Counted from the first letter of the stretch, positions 15,618-24,386 are shown. The stretch: 64,000 nt of DNA from Hoyosella subflava DQS3-9A1 (GCF_000214175.1 NC_015564.1:992001-1056000); one strand, 5' to 3'. The notes: generated by a model from the letters alone, not told the origin. Made by a program: numbers and translations.

Positions 15618-18003
15618 CGCGTGTGGCTGTGGTCACGCTGAGTCAGCGGGAAGTGCGCGGGAAGAGACCGCGCCGCTGAGGTTGTGGCACGTCGTTGAGT
15701 TTCGCGCCGCCACGGTTGCAGGCCTGTTCCTCGCTGCTTCGTTTGTCGCGAGTTGGGCGGGCACGCCGCATCCGGCGCGGCTTCTTCTCGAAGCCGCGGC
15801 GCTGATTATCGCCGGGGCCACTTTCATTCCGTCGACGTTGCGACGGCTGGCGAAAGGCGCCATCGGAGTCGGCACTCTGATGACCATCGCCGCCGTCGGC
15901 GCGGTCATGCTGGGTGAGGTGGGCGAGGCTGCGATGCTCGCCTTTCTCTTCGCGATCGCCGAAGGGTTAGAAGCCTACTCACTGGCCCGGACTCGCCGGG
16001 GGTTACGAGCGCTTCTCACACTCGTTCCGGCACAAGCGACGGTCCAGCGCGACGGGACGGAAGTCGAGGTACCCGCCGCAGAACTTCGGATCGGTGACCT
16101 GATGGTGGTGAGGCCTGGCGAGCGAATCGCTACAGACGGGATCGTCCGCGACGGCCGCACCAGTCTTGACCTCTCGGCGATCACGGGGGAATCTCTTCCC
16201 GTCGAAGCGGGTCCGGACCACGAAGTTTTCGCCGGATCGATCAACGGCCTTGGTGTTCTCGAGATAGAAGTGACGACCACTGCGGAAAACAACTCACTCG
16301 CACGCATAGTGCGAATTGTCGAGGCGGAGCAGGGCCGCAGAGGTTCAGCTCAGCGGCTCACGGACCGCATCGCGAGGCCGCTTGTTCCTGGCATCATGAT
16401 GGCTGCGGCGATGATCGCAGCCATCGGCAGTCTTCTTGGCGACCCACTGGTGTGGACCGAGCGCGCCCTCGTTGTGCTCGTCGCGGCCTCACCGTGTGCG
16501 CTGGCGATATCAGTGCCCGTCACCGTGGTGTCCGCAGTCGGCAGGGCCAGCAAGTTCGGAGTCCTCATCAAGGGTGGTGCGGCGCTCGAAGCTCTTGGGA
16601 GGGTGCGCGGTGTCGCGCTGGACAAGACGGGCACGCTCACGATCAACGAGCCGTCCGTCGTCGATGTCGTCACCACCAACGGCGCTACTCGTGACCAGGT
16701 GCTTCGCGTGGCCGCGGCGCTCGAAGCGCGGAGTGAACACCCGCTTGCCCGCGCCATCCTCGCTGAGGTCGACGACGTCGCGCCTGCCTCCCAGGTGGAA
16801 GCCGCCGCCGGGGCGGGACTCACCGGGCAGCTGGGCGGACGGACAATCCGGCTCGGCCGTCCCGGCTGGCTTAATGCGGAAGGCCTCGCGGTCCGCGTTG
16901 CCGAAATGCAGCGTGCCGGTGCGACATCGGTACTGGTCGAAGACAACGGCCGCCTCATCGGGGCAATCGCGGTGCGTGACGAGCTTCGCCCCGAGGCTGC
17001 CGAGGCGGTGACACAGTTGCATCGGGACGGCTACCACGTCGCGATGCTCACTGGTGACAACCGCGCGACGGCAACTGCCCTCGCTGAGGCCGCGGGCATC
17101 GGTACCGTGCACGCGGAACTCCGCCCCGAGGACAAAGCGCGCCTCGTCAGACAGCTTCGTCAGAAGAGGACGACCGCGATGGTTGGTGACGGCGTCAACG
17201 ACGCACCTGCACTCGCCACTGCTGATCTAGGGATCGCGATGGGCGCCATGGGTACTGACGTAGCGATCGAGACCGCTGATGTTGCTCTCATGGGTGATGA
17301 CCTGCGGCACCTTCCGCAGGTTTTCGCGCACGCGCGTCGTGCGCGAAAGATAATGCTGCAAAACGTAGGGATCTCGCTCGGGTTGATCACGGTGCTGATC
17401 CCGCTTGCATTATCTGGGGTGCTCGGACTCGCCGCCGTAGTACTCGTCCATGAACTTGCTGAAATTGCCGTCATCGCGAACGGTGTCCGTGCGGGAGGGA
17501 GGGTCAAACGACTCAGGGAAGGCGGGGTGGCTTACAAAGCGGATGAATCAGTGCATGAAACATGTTCTAGACAAGCAGATCGCAATGTTCTACATTTGAG
17601 ACATGAGTCAGCATATGTCTCATCCAGTTCGCTTCGACCTGAGGTCGGGAGAATCGTGGCGAGATCCCTGGCCGATGTACGCGGCGCTCCGCGATCACGA
17701 CCCGATACACCACGTCGTTCCAGAGGGACGCGAAGGCCGCGAAGATATCGACTACTACGTCCTTTCCCGTTTCGTCGACGTCTACGCCGCCGCGCGCGAT
17801 ACGTCGACCTTCTCGTCGGCGGAGGGGATCACGGTCCAGTATGGCGATCTCGACAAACTCGGTCTCGGCGAGCATCGGCCGTTCGTGTTCACCGACCCGC
17901 CCGACCACACCGTGTTTCGCCGCCGGGTAGCGCGGGGGTTCACTCCTCGGCAGGTACAGACGATTGCGCCGGCTGTACGGAACTTCGTCGTCGAACGTAT
18001 TGA
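15610..18003 (+). CDS. ctpG: P1B-type heavy-metal ATPase, CtpG-like, with abnormal C-terminal read-through
   Basis: ATP-driven export of a heavy metal (Cd/Pb/Zn type) across the membrane. Order: short Cys/His-rich N-terminus (DACGCGH), membrane pairs, actuator ITGESLPV, transmembrane SPCAL, phosphorylation site DKTGTLT, SEHPLA, GDGVNDAPAL, and a final membrane pair ending VLVHELAEIAVIANGVRAGG at about residue 630. It lacks the N-terminal metal-binding-like domain of M. tuberculosis CtpG. Family members stop 10-25 residues after that last helix, but this frame continues for about 165 residues, 401 bases of them over the start of cyp130, and the tail is Arg-rich like an out-of-frame translation. 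A +2-frame TGA at 17544-17546 would end the protein at a normal length if there were a one-base indel nearby. Confidence 0.85.
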   Translation: MSDACGCGHAESAGSAREETAPLRLWHVVEFRAATVAGLFLAASFVASWAGTPHPARLLLEAAALIIAGATFIPSTLRRLAKGAIGVGTLMTIAAVGAVMLGEVGEAAMLAFLFAIAEGLEAYSLARTRRGLRALLTLVPAQATVQRDGTEVEVPAAELRIGDLMVVRPGERIATDGIVRDGRTSLDLSAITGESLPVEAGPDHEVFAGSINGLGVLEIEVTTTAENNSLARIVRIVEAEQGRRGSAQRLTDRIARPLVPGIMMAAAMIAAIGSLLGDPLVWTERALVVLVAASPCALAISVPVTVVSAVGRASKFGVLIKGGAALEALGRVRGVALDKTGTLTINEPSVVDVVTTNGATRDQVLRVAAALEARSEHPLARAILAEVDDVAPASQVEAAAGAGLTGQLGGRTIRLGRPGWLNAEGLAVRVAEMQRAGATSVLVEDNGRLIGAIAVRDELRPEAAEAVTQLHRDGYHVAMLTGDNRATATALAEAAGIGTVHAELRPEDKARLVRQLRQKRTTAMVGDGVNDAPALATADLGIAMGAMGTDVAIETADVALMGDDLRHLPQVFAHARRARKIMLQNVGISLGLITVLIPLALSGVLGLAAVVLVHELAEIAVIANGVRAGGRVKRLREGGVAYKADESVHETCSRQADRNVLHLRHESAYVSSSSLRPEVGRIVARSLADVRGAPRSRPDTPRRSRGTRRPRRYRLLRPFPFRRRLRRRARYVDLLVGGGDHGPVWRSRQTRSRRASAVRVHRPARPHRVSPPGSAGVHSSAGTDDCAGCTELRRRTY
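17556..17569. promoter_or_regulatory. KstR-type operator upstream of cyp130
   Basis: TGAAACATGTTCTA matches TNNAACNNGTTNNA at every fixed position and ends 33 bases before the cyp130 ATG. KstR is the TetR-family repressor of cholesterol catabolism in mycobacteria and rhodococci. It lies inside the over-long ctpG frame. Confidence 0.75.
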
Positions 18004-18832
18004 GCGACTGCGATCCGCCGGAGAAGGCGATATTGCTGCGGAATTGTTTAAACCTCTTCCGACCATGGTTGTTGCCCATTACCTGGGCGTGCCGGAAGAG
18101 GATAGACCGCAGTTCGACGAATGGACGCATGCGATAGTCGGTGCAACCGCTACAGGCGAGAACACCGCCGCCGAGGCTGCGATCGCCGACATGATGCAGT
18201 ACTGCACAGCACTGATCGAGCGCCGCCGCGTTGAGCCGGGCGATGATACGATCGCCCACCTCGTGGCATCGGGTCTCGGCCAGAAGGGCGATGTCGCTGG
18301 CATGCTGTCGATTCTCGGCTTCGCGTTCACGATGATCTCCGGCGGAAACGACACCACGACGGGGAATCTCGGTGGTGCGGTGCAATTGCTGGAGATGTTC
18401 CCGGACGAGCGGCGCCGGCTCATCAACGACATGGACCTCATCCCTGATTCCGCTAATGAGTTCCTGCGGCTCACCTCGCCGGTGCAGGGACTGGCGCGCA
18501 CAGCAACGCGGGACGTCGTTTACGAGAGCGCGACCATACCTGCTGGGCGCCGGGTGCTGCTGCTGTACGCATCAGCGAACCGGGACGAACGAGCATTCGG
18601 CCCCGACGCTGGCCAGCTTGACGTGACACGCAAGCCAAAGAACATCCTCACCTTCAGCCAGGGAAGCCATCACTGCCTTGGGGCGGCAGCCGCGCGTATG
18701 CAAGCCCAGATCGCACTGGAAGAGCTGCTGGCCCGCTGCCCAAATTTCACAATTGACATCGAGGGCGTCCGCTACGCGGAAGGCAACTACGTGCGCTGGC
18801 CCACCAGCGTGCCGTTCCGGGCGGAAGCATGA
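17603..18832 (+). CDS. cyp130: Cytochrome P450, CYP130 family
   Basis: Haem monooxygenase of 409 residues, cytosolic. Haem-ligand motif FSQGSHHCLGAAAAR (Cys near residue 356), I-helix GGNDTTTG near 250, and ExxR as EFLRL near 288. Long stretches such as DPWPMYAALRDHDPIHHVVP and AAELFKPLPTMVVAHYLGVP follow M. tuberculosis CYP130 as I remember it, more than CYP125 or CYP142. The natural substrate of CYP130 is not established; a KstR-type site just upstream suggests a sterol-related role. The stop overlaps the following tetR gene (ATGA), an arrangement also found in M. tuberculosis (Rv1256c-Rv1255c). The first 401 bases are overlapped by the ctpG frame. Confidence 0.88.
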   Translation: MSQHMSHPVRFDLRSGESWRDPWPMYAALRDHDPIHHVVPEGREGREDIDYYVLSRFVDVYAAARDTSTFSSAEGITVQYGDLDKLGLGEHRPFVFTDPPDHTVFRRRVARGFTPRQVQTIAPAVRNFVVERIERLRSAGEGDIAAELFKPLPTMVVAHYLGVPEEDRPQFDEWTHAIVGATATGENTAAEAAIADMMQYCTALIERRRVEPGDDTIAHLVASGLGQKGDVAGMLSILGFAFTMISGGNDTTTGNLGGAVQLLEMFPDERRRLINDMDLIPDSANEFLRLTSPVQGLARTATRDVVYESATIPAGRRVLLLYASANRDERAFGPDAGQLDVTRKPKNILTFSQGSHHCLGAAAARMQAQIALEELLARCPNFTIDIEGVRYAEGNYVRWPTSVPFRAEA

Positions 18833-19398
18833 GCGGTGATTGGCTTGGAGCAGCACGTTCGGCACATGCCGCTGAACGAATCCTCGACGCGGCAGCACGA
18901 CTCTTCGCTGAGCGTGGTGTTGCAGCCACACAAATGGCCGATATAGCCCAGGAAGCGGGGTGCTCGAGAGCGACGTTGTACCGCTACTTCGACAACCGCC
19001 AGGCTGTACGGACCGCATTTGTCCATCGCGAGGCCCGGCGGATCGGTGCAGTGGTGGCCGATGAGGTCAGCGAAATTGCGGATCCGGGGGAGCGGCTTGT
19101 CGAGGGGACGCTCACGGCCCTGCGGGCGGTCCGGTCTGATCCGCTGCTGATCGCCTGGTTCCGATCGATCGATGCGGTTCTCAGTGCCGAGATCAGTCAG
19201 ACATCGGAGGTGATTCAGGCGATGGCCGCCGCGTTCCTGCCGGCAGCAATCGCCCCGGCCGAAGAAAGGGCACAACTGGCCCGGTGGACGACGCGCATTA
19301 TTGTCTCGCTGCTAACGATGCCAGGGCGGGACGACGCTGATGAACGCGGCATGCTCGAGAAGTTCCTCGCCCCGGCGGTTGCTGGCACACAACCGTAA
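18829..19398 (+). CDS. TetR-family regulator coupled to cyp130
   Basis: 189 residues with an N-terminal helix-turn-helix (ILDAAARLFAERGVAATQMADIAQEAG, then CSRATLYRYFDNR, residues about 17-58) and a helical ligand domain without recognisable signature. ATG overlaps the cyp130 stop. It is probably a local regulator of cyp130 with an unknown ligand. It is not KstR itself: the HTH and length differ from that protein. It converges with ltp3, with 24 bases between the stops. Confidence 0.85.
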   Translation: MSGDWLGAARSAHAAERILDAAARLFAERGVAATQMADIAQEAGCSRATLYRYFDNRQAVRTAFVHREARRIGAVVADEVSEIADPGERLVEGTLTALRAVRSDPLLIAWFRSIDAVLSAEISQTSEVIQAMAAAFLPAAIAPAEERAQLARWTTRIIVSLLTMPGRDDADERGMLEKFLAPAVAGTQP

Positions 19399-19422
19399 AA
19401 CCACCTCGCCGGGAGGGCCGGA

Positions 19423-20586
19423 TCATTCCGGCTTGTCTGCTCCCACCAGCCACATCGCGAAGTACTGTGATCCGCCGCCGTACGCGTGGCCGAGTGCTTT
19501 CCGTGCGCCATCGATCTGGTAGTCCCCGGCGCGTCCCATCACTTGTTTGGCGGCTTCGGCGAAGCGCAGCATGCCGGATGCACCGATCGGGTTGGAGCAC
19601 AACACTCCGCCTGATGGGTTGACGGGCAATTCTCCGCTGCGCTCAGTCGCACCTGCTTCGGTGAGCTTCCAGCCGGGTGTGTCACGCGCGAATCCCAAGT
19701 TCTCCAACCACATCGGCTCAAACCACGAGAAAGGAACATAGATCTCAGCCGCATCGACTTCGCGCAGCGGATCGTCAATTCCGGCTGCGCGCCACAGGGC
19801 GGCGGCAGCGTCCTTCCCGGCCTGTGGGTTCACTTGGTCACGTCCTGCGAAGGTGGTCGGCTCGGTGCGCATCGCGGTTGCGTGAATCCACGCAACGGTT
19901 CCGTCCACAGCAGCGGCCGCCTCTTCGTCACCGATGACCATCGCGCACGCACCGTCAGAGGAAGGGCAGGTTTCGTCGTAACGGATTGGATCCCACAGCA
20001 TCTGGGATGCCTGAACTGACTCGAGTGTGATGTCGGGCTGGCGCAGATGCGCGTACGGATTGAGGGCACCGTTTCGGCGATCCTTCACTGCGACCATCGC
20101 GCCGATGTGCTCGGGTGCGCCGGACCGCTGAATGTAGGCACGCACGTGGGGTGCGAAGTACCCGCCAGCGCCCGCGCCCACCGGCATCGAGAACGGCGGT
20201 GCAATTGATAGCCCCCACATCGCATTTGACTCGGATTGCTTCTCGAACGCCACGGCGAGCACTCGGCGGTGTACTCCTGCCATCACCTGGGTCGCGGCGA
20301 CAATCGATGTGGAACCGCCGACCGAGCCCGCCGTGTGCACTCGAAGCAATGGCTTGCCTACGGCGCCGAGTGCATCGGCTAAGAAAAGTTCCGGCATCAT
20401 GACGCCCTCAAAGAGGTCCGGTGCCTTGCCTATGACGACTGCGTCGATATCTCTCCACTCGACGTGAGCGTCGGCCATCGCGCGGTCGATAGCCTCACGG
20501 ATGAGACCAGGCATCGAGACGTCGGTGCGTTTCGTTCGGTGGTGCGTTTGTCCCGTGCCGAGTATTGCCGCTCGACGTGCGCTCAT
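19423..20586 (-). CDS. ltp3: Thiolase-like / SCP-x lipid-transfer thiolase, Ltp3-like
   Basis: 387-residue thiolase-fold protein of the non-specific lipid-transfer (SCP2-thiolase) group. The N-terminal half has RVHTAGSVGGSTSIVAA where thiolases carry the nucleophilic Cys, so that Cys is absent; the C-terminal half keeps NPSGGVLCSNPIGASG and the GHAYGGGSQY segment. It resembles M. tuberculosis Rv3523, which lies in the same order behind ltp4 and a DUF35 gene. Members act in aldolytic or thiolytic removal of steroid side-chain units together with DUF35 partners. It overlaps ltp4 by 4 bases and is the last gene of the operon. Confidence 0.8.
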   Translation of the reverse strand: MSARRAAILGTGQTHHRTKRTDVSMPGLIREAIDRAMADAHVEWRDIDAVVIGKAPDLFEGVMMPELFLADALGAVGKPLLRVHTAGSVGGSTSIVAATQVMAGVHRRVLAVAFEKQSESNAMWGLSIAPPFSMPVGAGAGGYFAPHVRAYIQRSGAPEHIGAMVAVKDRRNGALNPYAHLRQPDITLESVQASQMLWDPIRYDETCPSSDGACAMVIGDEEAAAAVDGTVAWIHATAMRTEPTTFAGRDQVNPQAGKDAAAALWRAAGIDDPLREVDAAEIYVPFSWFEPMWLENLGFARDTPGWKLTEAGATERSGELPVNPSGGVLCSNPIGASGMLRFAEAAKQVMGRAGDYQIDGARKALGHAYGGGSQYFAMWLVGADKPE

Positions 20587-21626
20587 GATTGTGCCTCCAT
20601 GACGGCGACGAGGTTCTGTTGCAGGAGCGGACCGCTCGTGGCATGCGCGAGTACGCGTGACGCGTCACCTGAATGGACGCGTTTGGCAGCTTCACCGATT
20701 CGAATGAGACCGCCCGCGAACATGGGGTTGCCTGCGAGTGGTCCACCAGACGGGTTGATCCGCACGGCGTCGCTGAGTTCCAGTGCCTCGCGCAGGATGA
20801 GTTCCTGGTGACTGAACGGCGCGTGTAATTCCGCGATCTCGATGTCGCGGGCACCTGCCGCTGCTGCGGCGGTGCGGGTGGACGGTGAATCAGTGAGATC
20901 ACGTGCGCCGAGCACGGCGGAGTCGATGCGATGATCGATCCCACTGATGATTGCAGGTCGTTCGATGAGGTCGCGGGCGCGTTCCTCGGTGGTGAGGATC
21001 AGTGCAGCAGCGCCGTCTGAGATCGGTGCGACGTCATATGAGTGCAGCGGGTCCGCTATCAGCGGTGCATTGTCAGTTAGCGCGCCAGAGCGCTGCGCGT
21101 GAGGATTGCTCGTGGCATCTGCGAGACTGCGTGCGGCAACCGCGGCCATGTCATCCTCGGTCCACCGTCCTGATTCGAGACCCAGCCGGGCTTGCATCGC
21201 AGCGAGGCTGATGGAGTCGGGCCAGAGCGGGGCGACGGTGTACGGGTCGAGTTGCAGACTGAGCACGCGGCGCAACTCACCCGCCGACGATTTTCCGAAG
21301 CCATACACCAGCGCGGTGTCGGCCTCGCCGGTGAGAATCTTGATCCATGCCTCATAGACAGCCCACGCCGCATCACATTCGACGTGTGATTCGTTGATCG
21401 GCGGGAAAGCGCCGATAGCGTCAACCGCTGCGATGAAAGAGAACGCTCGCCCTGCAAGGTAATCGGACGAACCTGAGCACCAGAAGTCGATGTCGGCTTT
21501 TGTCAGCCCCGTCTGCGCGAAAATCTCCGAAAGTACAGGAACCAGCATCTCCACGCCGTTCGTAGTGCCTTGCGTCGAGCGGACACTGGGGGATTGGGCG
21601 AAACCAACGACAGCTGCGTTTCTCAT
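20583..21626 (-). CDS. ltp4: Thiolase-like / SCP-x lipid-transfer thiolase, Ltp4-like
   Basis: 347-residue thiolase-fold protein with the Cys in SHVECDAAWAVYEA (about residue 84), APISDGAAALIL near 210 and NPSGGPLAGNP near 308. It is shorter than classic degradative thiolases, as usual for this SCP-x-derived group. Both its start (21626) and its stop overlap neighbours by 4 bases, so it is translationally coupled to the DUF35 protein and to Ltp3. The trio probably forms a complex, since Ltp2 with the DUF35 protein ChsH2 forms an aldolase in cholesterol side-chain cleavage. Confidence 0.8.
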   Translation of the reverse strand: MRNAAVVGFAQSPSVRSTQGTTNGVEMLVPVLSEIFAQTGLTKADIDFWCSGSSDYLAGRAFSFIAAVDAIGAFPPINESHVECDAAWAVYEAWIKILTGEADTALVYGFGKSSAGELRRVLSLQLDPYTVAPLWPDSISLAAMQARLGLESGRWTEDDMAAVAARSLADATSNPHAQRSGALTDNAPLIADPLHSYDVAPISDGAAALILTTEERARDLIERPAIISGIDHRIDSAVLGARDLTDSPSTRTAAAAAGARDIEIAELHAPFSHQELILREALELSDAVRINPSGGPLAGNPMFAGGLIRIGEAAKRVHSGDASRVLAHATSGPLLQQNLVAVMEAQS

Positions 21627-22612
21627 AGGTGCCTCGCAAAGGTCTCGATGGGAGCGTCACGCTCGCCGGTCGGCGTGAAGTAGTCGATGTTGCTGAGGGA
21701 GGTCTGCCATTCTGCTTTGGGGCGCCACACTGCGCGGACGCGCATTCCCATGCGGACGTCGGCGGAATCACACCCACGCACCAGGTGCAGAAATGCGATG
21801 TCCGCGCCATCGAGAAGGACATACGCCACCACGTAAGGCGGTGTTATGCGCTGCCCCAAGAACGGCACATTGACTATGCAGAACGTGGTGACGATGCCAG
21901 TATCGGGCAGCTCAACTTCAGTGGTGGTAGGTACACCATCGACGGGGCATGCACCGCGCGGCGGGATGTACACCTGGCCACACTCGGCGCAGCGCTGTCC
22001 GATCAGTTTGCCGTCGGCGAGAGCACGCAAGTAGCGGCTTTCTTCCGCGGAGACGGTGTGATCGTAGGCGAGCTGGATCGGCGTGATGATCGTGGTTACC
22101 CGGTCCTCGTCATCACGTTTTGATTCTGGAGGTGGCGGCGCTTGGGGCGCTGCTGCACTGGTTCCGGGATCAGTGGGCACGAAGTACGCGATGTCCCGGA
22201 TGTGCCCGGTGGGTGCCTCCGCCCACTGCACTTGGACGCGCATTCCGGTACGGATGTCGCTGGGCGACGGCACGTTCACCGCGTGGAGCAGTCCGGCGTC
22301 GGCACCGTCGAGCCGGATGAGCGCCCAGGCGAAGGGTTGCTGGATTGGCTGACCCTCGACTGGCTTCGGGCACCAGGACCAGGTAAGGACTGTTCCTTCG
22401 GTACCCACTTCGACGAACTCGGTGAGCGGTTCGGCCGTCACGGGATCGTATTCAACGGGGGGCACATGCACTCGGCCATCGCTGCCCTTGATTCCGAGAA
22501 TCTGCCGCTGTGCGAGCGCAGTCATGAATCGGGACAGGACAGGCCCGAGCGATCGGGTGTAGTCGAATCCGATATTGAGTGGTGCGCTGAGCGGTGCTAC
22601 ATCAGTCGTCAC
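21623..22612 (-). CDS. Tandem DUF35 OB-fold protein, partner of Ltp4/Ltp3
   Basis: 329 residues that read as two DUF35 units: residues 1-155 (no Cys ribbon; VHVPPVEYDP, then an OB-fold with WAEAPTGHIRD) and 175-329 (ribbon QRCAECGQVYIPPRGACPVDG, then an OB-fold). The zinc ribbon of the second unit shows three Cys, with Val-Asp where the fourth would be. A Pro-rich linker (about 155-165) joins the units. DUF35 proteins bind acyl-CoA and cooperate with thiolase-fold proteins; Rv3521 occupies the same place in M. tuberculosis. It is the first gene of the operon, with two KstR-type sites upstream. Confidence 0.78.
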   Translation of the reverse strand: MTTDVAPLSAPLNIGFDYTRSLGPVLSRFMTALAQRQILGIKGSDGRVHVPPVEYDPVTAEPLTEFVEVGTEGTVLTWSWCPKPVEGQPIQQPFAWALIRLDGADAGLLHAVNVPSPSDIRTGMRVQVQWAEAPTGHIRDIAYFVPTDPGTSAAAPQAPPPPESKRDDEDRVTTIITPIQLAYDHTVSAEESRYLRALADGKLIGQRCAECGQVYIPPRGACPVDGVPTTTEVELPDTGIVTTFCIVNVPFLGQRITPPYVVAYVLLDGADIAFLHLVRGCDSADVRMGMRVRAVWRPKAEWQTSLSNIDYFTPTGERDAPIETFARHL

Positions 22613-22620
22613 AGAGATAG

Positions 22621-22690
22621 TGCAACACGTTCTCGTTCGATAGGCAACAGTCTGTGCTTATCTTTTGGAAAGAATATGCAACGCGTTCTA
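22621..22690. promoter_or_regulatory. Two KstR-type operators upstream of the DUF35-ltp4-ltp3 operon
   Basis: TGCAACGCGTTCTA (22677-22690) fits TNNAACNNGTTNNA fully; TGCAACACGTTCTC (22621-22634) misses only the last base. They lie 9 and 65 bases upstream of the DUF35 start, between it and the stop of the next minus-strand gene. Confidence 0.7.
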
Positions 22691-22700
22691 GTTGGGCGAA

Positions 22701-24248
22701 CTATCGCTGACCTTCGATTCGTACCATCGCGTCGTGGAAAACCTCAGGCTGCTCGAAAAGTGGCCGATGCCCAGACGTGTCGAAGAGGAGCACCTCTTTG
22801 TGTGGCGCCTGCACCATGTCAAACCACTCCTCTGCCAACTCGGCGCGGCCGCGAGCCTCGAAGCGGCCCTGCATCAAGTACACCGGAATATCGAGTTTCA
22901 GCGCATCGACTCGCAGATCGATTTCCTGTAGTTGGGGGTACAAGATACTGGCGACGTCCATAAATGCACCGAGCGCGTGAATCTGCTCCAGCAGCGTGTA
23001 CTCCCGCACGAAGAGGTTCTCCGAAAACTGTCCGGCGCCTTCGGAGTTGACGCTGTGATCGTACGGATACACATCGGGTGTCTCATGTGTCAGCACTGGC
23101 TCGTAGTCGCTCATCCGCTCGTAGGGTGGAGGGCCGATCGCGGTGAGCTCCTCGATGACTTCCCGGTTCCCACTGGCCCGGGCCCAGGCAAGAGTGTCGA
23201 GGTAGGTAATCTGGTCGGTCTCAGCCGGGCTGACCATCTGACCCACGCCGATATACGCCGTGAAAAGGTCTGGGCGCTGTTGGGCCGCGCGCACACCGAC
23301 GAGTGACCCGTACGATTGGCCGACGAGGTATATCGAATCCGTGCCGAAACGCTCGCGAAGGTAGCTGGCCAGGTCGATGACGTCGCTCACCCCACGGTCG
23401 AAAGTGAGCGTGGATGCCGGATCTAGTTCTGCATACGACTTTCCGGTGCCACGCTGGTCGAGAGTGACAACAGTGAAGTCGTGTTCGAGCGCAGACAGGT
23501 GCCGCCGCATCGCCCCGAGTTCGGAGCCGCCAGGCCCGCCAGCGACGAACATCAGGATTGGGTTGCGGACGTCATGTCCGCGGATCATGACACCGAGTTC
23601 GCGGCCATCGAGCGTCACGGTGGTGAGTTCCGCGATGCTGCCGGGCAGTGCGGTCCCGTCCGCGTCGACGATCGGGTCAGTGCCCGCGGGCCGCGCAACA
23701 CCCAGGGCGAGAGCAATCAGCGTGAGGGTGAGCAGTGCCGTCAGAGTGCGTCGGCTGTAAAGCCCAATTCGTTGTGTGAACCGCCGTGGCGCCGCAAGTT
23801 CGCGCTTATGGCGGCGGGCGTAGGCGGCGCCAAAGATCGCGCCAAGGATGAGGGGTGCGACCGCCAGGAGACCGTGAATCCCGCGGCCGGTCACGAACGC
23901 TATCCATCCCAGCTGGGTGTCCAGTCGAACGGCGTCGACTGTCGGCCCTGTGATCGGCATCCGGGTGACCTCAAGCGCCGCGATGAAAACGACTGGGACG
24001 AACACAATGGCCCAACGGGACCGAACGGCTGCCCCGGCGATGACGCCGATTGCCAGCGCGAGCGCCATCGTTGTCAATGCTTCACCCGTAGTGACCGGAC
24101 CCCGTGGGGTGAAAATCCCCGAAACGACACCGAACAGAACTGGCATTGTGACCGCGATGAGCACGGCGAGTCCGCGATTCCCGGCGGGTGGCGCTGATGC
24201 CGCAGGTGTCCTCGCATGGCAACTGTCGATCTGCGCGACTGGTGGCAT
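22701..24248 (-). CDS. Membrane-anchored alpha/beta hydrolase (proline iminopeptidase-like)
   Basis: 515 residues in two parts. The first 190 contain about five hydrophobic segments (near residues 27-45, 55-75, 78-95, 120-140 and 165-185). The rest is an alpha/beta hydrolase with an oxyanion motif GGPGG, DQRGTGKS, nucleophile elbow GQSYGS and a C-terminal His in SGHRPLF. The catalytic domain is probably outside or at the membrane. Start chosen at the ATG at 24248 with AGGGAG 7 bases upstream; the frame extends to 24362. It could cleave peptides or esters; the substrate is unknown. The closest upstream neighbour is the divergent MFS-like gene. Confidence 0.7.
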   Translation of the reverse strand: MPPVAQIDSCHARTPAASAPPAGNRGLAVLIAVTMPVLFGVVSGIFTPRGPVTTGEALTTMALALAIGVIAGAAVRSRWAIVFVPVVFIAALEVTRMPITGPTVDAVRLDTQLGWIAFVTGRGIHGLLAVAPLILGAIFGAAYARRHKRELAAPRRFTQRIGLYSRRTLTALLTLTLIALALGVARPAGTDPIVDADGTALPGSIAELTTVTLDGRELGVMIRGHDVRNPILMFVAGGPGGSELGAMRRHLSALEHDFTVVTLDQRGTGKSYAELDPASTLTFDRGVSDVIDLASYLRERFGTDSIYLVGQSYGSLVGVRAAQQRPDLFTAYIGVGQMVSPAETDQITYLDTLAWARASGNREVIEELTAIGPPPYERMSDYEPVLTHETPDVYPYDHSVNSEGAGQFSENLFVREYTLLEQIHALGAFMDVASILYPQLQEIDLRVDALKLDIPVYLMQGRFEARGRAELAEEWFDMVQAPHKEVLLFDTSGHRPLFEQPEVFHDAMVRIEGQR

Positions 24249-24310
24249 GATGGCTCCCTGGGCAGCGGCTATCTGATTGCCTCTCAAGCGTGCGTCGCGC
24301 CCGATGTCTG

Positions 24311-24386
24311 CGGGCATGGGCTTAAGTCCCCAAGTCCCCGGCCGAAAGACCTCAGGAGTCAATGCGTGTGGCTGAGGACTTTCGGC
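24311..24386. promoter_or_regulatory. Divergent promoter region with inverted repeats resembling DosR boxes
   Basis: The 198-base gap between the hydrolase and the MFS-like gene holds GGGCTTAAGTCCCC (24318-24331) and a near-perfect inverted repeat GCCGAAAGACCTCAG / CTGAGGACTTTCGGC (24341-24355 and 24372-24386, 14 of 15 pairs). GGACTTTCGGC and AAGTCCCCAA resemble halves of the DosR box of mycobacteria, but neither copy is a full match. Confidence 0.3.

Noticed and set aside
17603-18003. Functional C-terminal domain of the metal ATPase
   Set aside because: No similarity to any domain, Arg-rich composition, and the same bases encode the conserved N-terminus of CYP130 in another frame.
17603-18832. 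CYP142 or CYP125
   Set aside because: Suggested by the steroid neighbours, but the N-terminal and central segments follow CYP130, and the coupled tetR gene is also the CYP130 arrangement.
18829-19398. The TetR gene as kstR
   Set aside because: Its helix-turn-helix sequence and its pairing with cyp130 do not match KstR; KstR-type sites in the window do not prove that kstR is present.
23481-24197. Plus-strand gene opposite the hydrolase
   Set aside because: Low-complexity shadow translation with no start signal; the minus-strand hydrolase has clear catalytic motifs.
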